Shown here: positions 9,043 to 16,531 of the stretch, one piece after another | How the letters are laid out: each line of letters begins with the position of its first letter | Numbering within the stretch: position 1 is the first letter of the stretch | Source: an uncultured Woeseiaceae bacterium | GTDB lineage: Bacteria > Pseudomonadota > Gammaproteobacteria > Steroidobacterales > Woeseiaceae | Reading direction: 5' to 3' | Length of the DNA: 64,000 nucleotides | Assembly: GCA_947259985.1 (NCBI GenBank) | Contig: CAMYOJ010000051.1 | Span: forward strand, 1-64,000 | Notes under the pieces: generated by a model | Database searches by the model: none | Seen by the model: the letters and a program-made list of their open reading frames with translations, nothing else | What the model was told of the DNA's origin: nothing | Translations under genes and position numbers: made by a program

Positions 9043-11119
9043 TCAGGCGGCCGGTTCCGGCTCCTGGTCCGGTTCCTCCAGGCCAGCCAACGGCTGTTCG
9101 GGGTCCTTCCATCCCGAGCGCATGTGCAGATCGCGCTGCGGGAACGGGATTTCGATGTTGTACTCCCTGAACTTGTCTTCGAGCGCCCAGAGATAAGCTG
9201 CCCGGGTCCGCGTCGGGCGCCTCGCGCCTTGCCGGTTTACCCAGACGAGCAGCAGGAAATTCAGGCTACTGTCACCGTATTCCACGAGCCAGACATCGGG
9301 CTCGCGGCCGCGCAAGTTCTTGAGCGTATATTGAACGTCCGCTGCTGCTTCCAGCGCCGCTTTGCGCACGAGTTCCTTGTCGCTGCCGTACGCGACACCA
9401 AATGGGATGCGCACCCTGAGTATGCGTTCGCCGAGCGTCCAGTTGGTCACTGCGAACGTTGATCGCTTTGACGGTGCCGGTTAGGCCGGTGTCCAGTTCG
9501 ATGTAATCACCGACCCGGAGCGAGTGCTCGAACAATATGATCAGTCCGGACACGAAATTGCTGACAATGGACTGCAGGCCGAAGCCGATGCCGACACTGA
9601 GCGCGCCAGCGACAAGGGCGAGGTTGCTGAAATCGAGCCCAATCGTCGAAAGTGCGACGAACGCCGCGATGGTTATGATCGCGTAATGACTCAGCCTGCC
9701 CACCGTATAAAGCGACGCCTGGGTACCGGCATCCTGGCTCGAACTGAAGCGGTTGATCGCATGGCGAACCAGCCGCGACAAGAGGAAAGCGACGATCAGG
9801 ATAACGATCACGCGCAGGATATCGCTGCCGGCAACGGGCGTGCCGCTTAACTCAAAAAGAGTCGTGTCGGCAATCTCGCCAACACGGTCGTAGAGCCCCC
9901 GGAAAAACCGTTTGGTGATCGCCAGCCAGGACTTCAAAGTACCAACGTTCTCGACAAACGCGTTCTCGGCGACGACGTTCAACAGTTCAAGGTCTTCGGC
10001 GGCCGCCTCCAACTCCTCAATTCGCGATAGCGTCGCCTGCGCGGTACCCGATCGCTGATCCAGCAAACGTCGCGCGGAGCGATTAAGTCCATCCCGGTCG
10101 GCCGTCTGCACGGCGAACACCTCATCCTGCGTGTCGGCGCGCCATTCATGCATCTTCTCACCGACATCGCGGACGAATTCCCTCGCGCCGAGCGACAGTT
10201 GCTGTAATTCTGCGGTGTCAGGAGCTGTACCGAGCAGCAGTTCGGCCCATATCAGAAATGTGTTCGACTTCATCCAGTGCAGTCGGGCCAACGCATGGAC
10301 AACCTGTGCTTCGGTCAGCTTTTGACGTACGAGTCGCTGCTGGGAACGGCCTTCGGGCGTATCCAGGGAGAGCCGCGAAGCCGATATCTCCGTGGCCCGA
10401 AGCCGCTCGGCGGCTTTTTCCACGGCGGCTTCGGCTTTGGTCACATCCTCTTGCAGTTGCGACAGTTGCTCGTCGCTGACGGTCTTTGGCAGCAACTCGC
10501 TGGCGATTTCCACGCGCTCCTCGACGGCCGCCGCGAAAGCCGATGCCTGATCGGAGCGATTGGTCAGCAGCCTCACGCGCATCCTCGCAATTGCGAGCGC
10601 CGTACGATTCTGTATCAGCCGAAGGGCGGCGAGGAATCGCTCATCACCTGGCTTCGTTTCCAGGTAACGCTTGAATGACAGGTCGCGACGCTCCCTGATG
10701 CCGTCCAGGATTCGTTGCTCGCGATTTACCTCGTCCTGCTGCTGTTGTGCCGTCGCACGAGCATCCCTCGATTCGGCGGCAATTTCGAGCAGCTGCTTGG
10801 GAGCTTCTTCAACATCACCCAGCAACTCGAGGTATGCGCCAAGGTTTTCCCTAATCTCCTCAAGAACTGACTGGCCAACTTCCTGGTTGGTCGCCCGCAG
10901 CGTTGCGAGCTGCGTCTCGACGTCGGTTAGAAAAGCGTCGACTCGTGGTCGCGGATCGTCATCTTCCCCGGTCGGCTCGAAATAGGTCCACCAGCCCGAC
11001 TGCAAGGCATTCAGATCCGGTGGATCGAGCGGCGGCGCCGGCTGCTCGGCTTCCTGCGCGTGGACCGAGGTCACGGCCAATACGGCGATCAACAGCAGAA
11101 ATCGTATGGTGCGCGTCAT
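9043..11119 (-). pseudogene. MscS/MscK-type mechanosensitive channel, internally deleted and frameshifted
   Basis: The start at 11119 gives a signal peptide (MTRTIRFLLLIAVLAVTSVHA) and a long coiled-coil periplasmic domain (to about residue 400). Then come membrane helices and the MscS pore helix region (VAGALSVGIGFGLQSIVSNF), followed by RVGDYIELDTGLTGTVKAINVR. At 9450 the frame breaks. The rest of the C-terminal cytoplasmic domain (TNWTLGERILRVRIPFGVAYG onwards) is in another frame, ending at 9043. The roughly 22-residue segment that MscS proteins carry between NVR and TNW (the TNDN...VPNSEF stretch of the beta domain) is absent at the join. As written the channel would end in about 60 nonsense residues. 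Intact homologues release osmolytes under membrane tension. Confidence 0.85.
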
Positions 11120-11474
11120 CGGATCGAACTATAACTCTCAATGCTCTCCAGTGCCTCAGGCCTGGGTCGCACGGGGCTTTGCGCCCGACCTCCGCGATTT
11201 CCAGGGCGGCCGAAGGAATTGTGTCAATTATGTTAAAACCGAGGCACGAAATCCCGTCTGCCGCGCCGAAATGGACGACTCCCGGATTTTTCGAATTCGG
11301 CTGAACATAAGGCAGCACAAGGGTTTCAGCCGATTTACCTTAATCAAAATCGGCGGCCGCCAATTAAATTTACTTAATCTCGCAAAACCCCTGGTTTCGC
11401 TCGCTTTTTTGACGCCGTTCATAGCGCGTAATGTTAACTCGGACCAGAATTGCTTCTTTACATCGTTGGGTTCG
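11120..11474. other. 355-bp divergent intergenic region, mscS-like / histidine kinase
   Basis: The histidine-kinase frame stays open through this stretch back to 11106, but the translation there has no domain or leader character, so I treat it as non-coding. It becomes AT-richer around 11330-11380, which would suit promoters for one or both divergent genes, yet I cannot name a convincing -35/-10 pair. I see no small gene or terminator. Confidence 0.45.
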
Positions 11475-13385
11475 ATGGGTATTCGCATGCTAAGAGCTTT
11501 TCTGGCGGTCCTGGCCGCAATCCTGCTGGTGAGTGTCTTGTCCTGGCTGATCGTCGAATCACGCGCGGTCAAGGAAGACTATTACGCCGCGCATGCCGAG
11601 CGCATGCGCGCAATAGAAACCAGTAGAGACGACCTTAACAACGTTATCCAGGGATCCCAGGACGCGTTCGAAGATGGCCGACCCGTGTCCAACTCCACCG
11701 CCCTGGCGCTCGTGCGTCTCGGCGAGAACAACGATCTGCTCCAGAACGGGGATTCACGCCTGCGTGAAGACTCCGGGGTCGATACACAACTGGCCGCCTA
11801 CGATGCCCAGATCAATCGCTTCGTTCGCAACGGCCAGAATTTCGCGGAACGCCAGAATGCGTTTGCCGACGCGCTGCGTACATTGCAGGAAGAGTCGCCG
11901 CTCATCGTAAAGGACCTGCGACGCTTTAACCTGCGCCTGCAATCACAGAATGCCTTCTCTCTCGCGATCGACGTTATCGAGTTCGCCACTGGCGATGGCG
12001 GTGAGACTGGCGAGCAGTTAGCCGAGCGTATCGACGCCCTGCGAAACGACTCGACACTCAGATCCAAGGCGCCCGGCACCGCTGCCGAGTTCGCGACCGC
12101 TGCCCGCGCCGTGATCGAGCAGCGCACCGCCGCCGAAGAAGCATTGGGCATCGCAACCGGCAGCCGCATCGTCGAGACCTTGTGGACTTTGTCCAACGAG
12201 ATACTCGATCAGAATCGGCGAATTGTAAGTCGTGCGGAGATGGCTCGCCTGCTGCTGTCAGTTTGCACGGTCCTGCTTCTGCTTGGTGCCGGTTTCACGA
12301 TGTTCCGCCTGCAAAGCAGCTACCGTGAGCTCAACAAGAGCAACCACGAGCTCGAGGACGTCAATGACTCGCTCGAGGAGCGAGTCACCGAACGCACGCA
12401 CGAGTTGTCCGATGCTTACGACGAACTCAAGGAATCGCAGGTGCAGCTCGTTCAGGCTGAGAAGATGTCGTCGCTCGGTGAACTGGTTGCCGGAATCAGC
12501 CACGAAATCAACACGCCCCTCTGGTACCTGATCAGCAACTCGACGGTGCTTCAGGAGCGCATGGACACCATCAACGAGTTCTGCCAGATCGCCGAGAACA
12601 TGCTCGACGCCGTCAAGACGAAGACAGGCGTCAAGGAGTCGGTCAGCCGCGGCCTTGTCGACATGCAGCGCATGCTCAACGACGGCATGAAAGACGATAT
12701 TGACGAAGCAAGAGACCTGATCCAGGACAGCATCGAAGGTCTCGAGGAACTGACCGAACTGGCGCAAAGTCTCAAGGACTTCAGTCGACTGGACCGGGCT
12801 CGACACGGCGAATTCAACGTGCATGACGGTATCGACAAGACGCTGCTCATCGCCAAGAACAAGCTCAAGAACAAGGTATCCGTGCACAAGCATTACGGCG
12901 AGGTGCCCCCGATTCACTGCTCGCCGTCCCAGATCAACCAGATATTCCTCAACCTGCTTACCAATGCGGCCGATGCCATCGAAGAGCGCGGCGACATCGT
13001 GATTCGCACGCTGGCCGAGGATGACAAGGTGCGCATCAGCTTTGCCGACACGGGCTGCGGAATTCCGAAGGACGCCATGGATAAGATTCGCGACCCGTTC
13101 TTCACGACCAAGGAAGTCGGCAAGGGCACCGGTCTCGGGCTGTCGATCGTTGACCAGATCGTGACCTCGCACGGCGGCGAACTGATCATCGAGTCCGAGC
13201 CGGGCAAGGGCACGACAGTCACAATCGTTTTGGCGATTGTCGCGACGGCAAGCCTGGATCAAGAGGCACAAGACGACGAAGCACAAGACGGCGCCGCGAA
13301 CGACCCCGACATCGGGGACGACACGGCAGGCGATGAGCCGGGCGACGAAGAAAACAGCGACACGCCGGAAGTGGCGACAGTTTAA
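11475..13385 (+). CDS. Membrane sensor histidine kinase of a four-gene signalling cassette
   Basis: A 636-residue kinase. TM1 (about 5-27), a helical extracytoplasmic sensor (about 28-252) and TM2 (about 256-277) are followed by a coiled coil (ELNKSNHELEDVNDSLEERV, ERTHEL). The HisKA-type H box GELVAGISHEINTP has the phospho-His at about 343. The ATPase domain has an N box (NLLTNAADAIEERG), G1 (DTGCGIP), F (DPFFTTKE) and G2 (GTGLGLSIV), then an acidic Asp/Glu/Ala tail of about 45 residues. I chose the ATG at 11475 because TM1 follows directly; upstream codons are not leader-like. A double-receiver protein starts 14 bp after the stop, so the two are probably cotranscribed and are likely partners. 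The stimulus is unknown. Confidence 0.93.
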   Translation: MGIRMLRAFLAVLAAILLVSVLSWLIVESRAVKEDYYAAHAERMRAIETSRDDLNNVIQGSQDAFEDGRPVSNSTALALVRLGENNDLLQNGDSRLREDSGVDTQLAAYDAQINRFVRNGQNFAERQNAFADALRTLQEESPLIVKDLRRFNLRLQSQNAFSLAIDVIEFATGDGGETGEQLAERIDALRNDSTLRSKAPGTAAEFATAARAVIEQRTAAEEALGIATGSRIVETLWTLSNEILDQNRRIVSRAEMARLLLSVCTVLLLLGAGFTMFRLQSSYRELNKSNHELEDVNDSLEERVTERTHELSDAYDELKESQVQLVQAEKMSSLGELVAGISHEINTPLWYLISNSTVLQERMDTINEFCQIAENMLDAVKTKTGVKESVSRGLVDMQRMLNDGMKDDIDEARDLIQDSIEGLEELTELAQSLKDFSRLDRARHGEFNVHDGIDKTLLIAKNKLKNKVSVHKHYGEVPPIHCSPSQINQIFLNLLTNAADAIEERGDIVIRTLAEDDKVRISFADTGCGIPKDAMDKIRDPFFTTKEVGKGTGLGLSIVDQIVTSHGGELIIESEPGKGTTVTIVLAIVATASLDQEAQDDEAQDGAANDPDIGDDTAGDEPGDEENSDTPEVATV

Positions 13386-13399
13386 GGCGCAGGCACCAG

Positions 13400-14605
13400 A
13401 TGACCGCAAAGGCACGCATACTCTTTGTTGACGATGAAAAACGCGTCCTGAATTCGATGCGTGGACTGTTTCGTCGCGACTACGAGTTGTTCCTGGCCAG
13501 CGAGGGCGCGGAAGCCGTGCGGATCGCGGCGGAAAATGAGATCGACGTCATCGTTGCAGACCAGCGCATGCCAGGCATGACAGGTATCGAAGTCCTCGGC
13601 AAGGTTAAGGAAAAGTCGCCGCGCACGGTCAGGATCCTGTTGACCGGTTACGCTGACCCGGAGGCCGTTGAGGGTTCGATCAACATCGGTGAAGTCTTTC
13701 GCTTCCTGAGCAAACCCTGTCCACCGAAAATGCTGCGCGAGACACTAAGTCTCGCCGTCAACGCCTCGCGTACATCGCCCGTAGAACCCGCGGTCACAGA
13801 ACCGGCACCGCCGCAGGCCAGGCCGGAGGTAGCAGCGCCGATTGCAGAGCCTGCTGTCGAAGAACCTGTTGTCCGGACCGTAGTCTTGCCGGAGCCCGTC
13901 GCCGAAGCGTTCAGCGACTCGGACGAAGAAACCCAACCAGCGTTGCCGATCCTCGACGAAGATGCCATTGAATCTACAGCCGACCATTCGTCGACGCACT
14001 GGCAGTCTGTCACCAACGTCGTCCTGTCCGAGGACAACGTGGAAGAGACCCAGGAGCAGGTCGCGTTGACCGTGGACAGTCTCGGCGTAAAAGACGTCGG
14101 AGTTGCCGTATTTACGGTCGACTCGGACTTCGCGTCTACGGCCATCCGCGCCATGTCCAGTGACCGCAATACGATTCTTGCGACGACGCTCGTGAAAGTC
14201 GCTCACGCGATCGAGGAACAGAACGCGGGCGTGCTGGTCACGGATTTCACGAACAACAGCGCGATGTTGCAAAAAATGATCGGCGCCTTGAAACAGTATA
14301 TGCCGGAGCTCGTGACCATCGTTGTCAGCAACGGCAGGGATACGACGGACATGATCAACCTGATCAATTACGGGCAGGTATTCCGCTACGTATTGAAGCC
14401 CATCGAGCCGGAACAACTGCGTGGCGATATCAACGCGGCTGTCATCCGCCACTTGTACCTGCGTAATAACCCGGAGTCTATGAAACGCCACCAGGTTATC
14501 GACACGCCCGTGAGCGCTGGGGAGTCGACGACATTGAACCGTTTTCTCGGCAAGTTCAGGAAAGTGCGAGATCAACGAACGGACCCAACGGATACGATAG
14601 CTTGA
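13400..14605 (+). CDS. Response regulator with two receiver domains and no DNA-binding domain
   Basis: The first receiver (about 5-118) is complete: acidic pair VDDE, phospho-acceptor Asp54 in VIVADQRMPGMTG, the LLTGY switch and a Lys in FLSKPC. It resembles the RpfG type of receiver. A 110-residue Pro/Glu/Ala-rich linker follows. A second receiver-like domain (about 235-365) keeps VDSD, VTDFTNNS and YVLKPIEPEQL, but its region around the acceptor is atypical, so it may be a pseudo-receiver. There is no output domain; the end is a short basic tail. The protein could act by protein-protein contact, possibly with the TonB-like membrane protein encoded 19 bp downstream. Its partner kinase lies immediately upstream. 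Confidence 0.9.
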   Translation: MTAKARILFVDDEKRVLNSMRGLFRRDYELFLASEGAEAVRIAAENEIDVIVADQRMPGMTGIEVLGKVKEKSPRTVRILLTGYADPEAVEGSINIGEVFRFLSKPCPPKMLRETLSLAVNASRTSPVEPAVTEPAPPQARPEVAAPIAEPAVEEPVVRTVVLPEPVAEAFSDSDEETQPALPILDEDAIESTADHSSTHWQSVTNVVLSEDNVEETQEQVALTVDSLGVKDVGVAVFTVDSDFASTAIRAMSSDRNTILATTLVKVAHAIEEQNAGVLVTDFTNNSAMLQKMIGALKQYMPELVTIVVSNGRDTTDMINLINYGQVFRYVLKPIEPEQLRGDINAAVIRHLYLRNNPESMKRHQVIDTPVSAGESTTLNRFLGKFRKVRDQRTDPTDTIA

Positions 14606-14624
14606 AGCAAAGAGTCTTGGAAAG

Positions 14625-15929
14625 ATGACGGAAGTAAAAGACAACAGTTCGCTGCCGCTGTTGCTGTCTATAACAGGCGCCATACTCGCAGTTGCGGTCG
14701 GCGGGTGGTTCCTGCTGAACCAGGAGACGGTCGACTCGACGCCGACGGAAGCGATCGAGGATGCGCCCGTCGAAGAGCAGGCTGAGACTGCCGACGCTGC
14801 GGACGAGCCCGCCGCGGAACCGCAGCAAGCCGTTGTCATGTCCGCGGATGTGGACGCCGAACTACGCAAAGCTCGGCTCGCCGCCGACGCTGAAATCTTT
14901 ATCTTTCCGGCGACACAAAGCGCGCTCTATTACTACGGCCAGGTATTGCGGGCCGACCCCGGGCACGCCGTGGCAAATGCCGAACTCGAGGCGATGCTTG
15001 CAAGGGTCGCAACAACGGTTGCACAACATCTCGAGGCCCAGGAATTCGCGAATGCCTACGAAATTGCCACGATCGTTGGGCGCTTGCGGCCGGAACACTC
15101 CCTTGTCCTCGAAACACAACGGGTACTCGACGATTACACCGAGCAGTTGGTCGCGGAGGCGATTCAGCTTGCACAGGACGGCAATGACCAGCAGGCCGAA
15201 GAGTTACTTGCCACAGCCGCCGCCCTGCCTGGACGAAATCCCGACTACTTTGCGGCCGTTAGCGCTTCGATTACCGATATCCGCGAGGTTCGCCAGGCAG
15301 CCGAGAAAGACAGGGCGAAACGAGCGCAGCTCGCGGAAAATGACGCCCGGGCCGCATGGGTGACGGGCATCCGCAAAGCGGTTGCCGACGGCAACCTGAT
15401 TACGCCGGCCGGCGCCAGCGCTCGTGACCTGTTGGCCGAACCCAATTCCTGGTCCGCAGAGCGAACACAGCTGACGAGTGAGCTCGTCGACGCACTGGTC
15501 GATGCTGCCGAGGCTCTCATTGCCGAGAAGAAGCCGACTGATGCCGAGCTACTCGTCAATGCTGCTGTTGAGCTTGGCGGCGATGCGGACCGCTTCGACG
15601 CGGTGGATGCCGCACTTGAGAACGCGTTCATTGAGCTGGAATCAAATCGTGTGGCAAGCGTGAGCGAGCTCGTGCGCGTCAAGGCAGCATCGCCCAAGTA
15701 CCCGCGGCGCGCAGAGGAGCGCGAAATTTCCGGTTGGGTCGATGTCTATTTCACGGTAAGCGCTACGGGCGAGACTTCCAACGTATCAGTCTATCGTTCG
15801 GACCCGGAGTCCGTCTTCGATCGCGCGGCAGTAGAAGCCGTCAAGAAGTGGGCGTTTCAGCCGGTTGAGTATCGCGGCCAGGTCATCGCCCAGCGAGCAG
15901 GCGCGAGGCTCGTTTTCAAGCTCGAATAA
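14625..15929 (+). CDS. Inner-membrane protein with TPR-like region and C-terminal TonB domain
   Basis: A 434-residue protein with one N-terminal membrane anchor (LLLSITGAILAVAVGGWFLL, about 12-31). A Pro/Ala/Glu-rich stretch and about 270 residues of alpha-helical, TPR-like sequence follow (for example DAELRKARLAADAEIFIFPA and VLRADPGHAVANAEL). The C terminus is a TonB-C domain of about 85 residues with PKYPRRAEEREISGWVDVYF and the ending WAFQPVEYRGQVIAQR. TonB-C domains normally contact outer-membrane receptors across the periplasm, but there is no ExbB/ExbD here and the usual long Pro-rich spacer is replaced by helical repeats. The gene lies 19 bp after the double-receiver gene and ahead of a stand-alone receiver, so it is probably part of the same signalling cassette. 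Confidence 0.85.
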   Translation: MTEVKDNSSLPLLLSITGAILAVAVGGWFLLNQETVDSTPTEAIEDAPVEEQAETADAADEPAAEPQQAVVMSADVDAELRKARLAADAEIFIFPATQSALYYYGQVLRADPGHAVANAELEAMLARVATTVAQHLEAQEFANAYEIATIVGRLRPEHSLVLETQRVLDDYTEQLVAEAIQLAQDGNDQQAEELLATAAALPGRNPDYFAAVSASITDIREVRQAAEKDRAKRAQLAENDARAAWVTGIRKAVADGNLITPAGASARDLLAEPNSWSAERTQLTSELVDALVDAAEALIAEKKPTDAELLVNAAVELGGDADRFDAVDAALENAFIELESNRVASVSELVRVKAASPKYPRRAEEREISGWVDVYFTVSATGETSNVSVYRSDPESVFDRAAVEAVKKWAFQPVEYRGQVIAQRAGARLVFKLE

Positions 15930-16039
15930 GGCCCGGCAACGCTCAAGAGCATGCGCATTCAGCCGATACAGGACAACAGGAGTATCGGTCACTTTCGTTG
16001 AATGGGTCTCTATAGGAAGAAGTCCTTAGTGATACGGGT

Positions 16040-16513
16040 ATGAACGACAGGCGCAAATTACGTGTACTCATCGCCGACGATGAAGGTGCGATCACTCGCA
16101 TCTATTCGATCGGTCTGCAGCATTACTTTGCCCCGGATGATGATTCGGGCACCAGTGATCTGGACAACAAGTTCTTCGGCGATGCCGGGGACGATCGCCC
16201 GACCGCCGACATTACCGTTTGCCAGCAGGGCGACGAGGCCGTCGAGCTGACTCGCGAGGCCGTCAAGGCCGGTACGCCATTCGACGTGGTCGTTCTCGAC
16301 ATTCGCATGCCGCCCGGTATCAGTGGCGTCGACGCGGCGAAGCAGATTCGCACACTCGACGAAACCGTGCCCATCCTGTTTGTGTCGGGCTACTCGGATT
16401 TCGCAGTCGATGATCTGCAGGGGCTGGTCCCGCCTGTGGCGAAGATGGATCTGATCGAAAAACCCGTACAGTTGGCCAAGCTCGCTTCGAAGATCAAACG
16501 CCTGGCAGGGTAG
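16040..16513 (+). CDS. Stand-alone response-regulator receiver with acidic insertion
   Basis: A 157-residue single receiver domain. The acidic pair ADDE (13-15) and acceptor Asp87 in VVVLDIRMPPGISG are present, as is the switch VSGYSD and the Lys in LIEKPVQ. Between the first helix and second strand there is an insertion of about 25 residues rich in Asp (near DDDSGTSDLDNKFFG). A comparable insertion is known in receivers attached to large hybrid kinases and diguanylate cyclases. Having no output domain, it may act as a phosphate shuttle or sink for the kinase at 11475. It lies 110 bp after the TonB-domain gene on the same strand, and its stop is 18 bp from that of the convergent DUF11 gene. 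Confidence 0.9.
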   Translation: MNDRRKLRVLIADDEGAITRIYSIGLQHYFAPDDDSGTSDLDNKFFGDAGDDRPTADITVCQQGDEAVELTREAVKAGTPFDVVVLDIRMPPGISGVDAAKQIRTLDETVPILFVSGYSDFAVDDLQGLVPPVAKMDLIEKPVQLAKLASKIKRLAG

Positions 16514-16531
16514 TGCGCGACGTCGCGGGCG

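Noticed and set aside
11106-11474. Extension of the histidine-kinase frame 123 codons upstream of the chosen ATG
   Set aside because: The extra residues have no leader or domain character and would bury the first membrane helix; the ATG at 11475 is directly followed by TM1.
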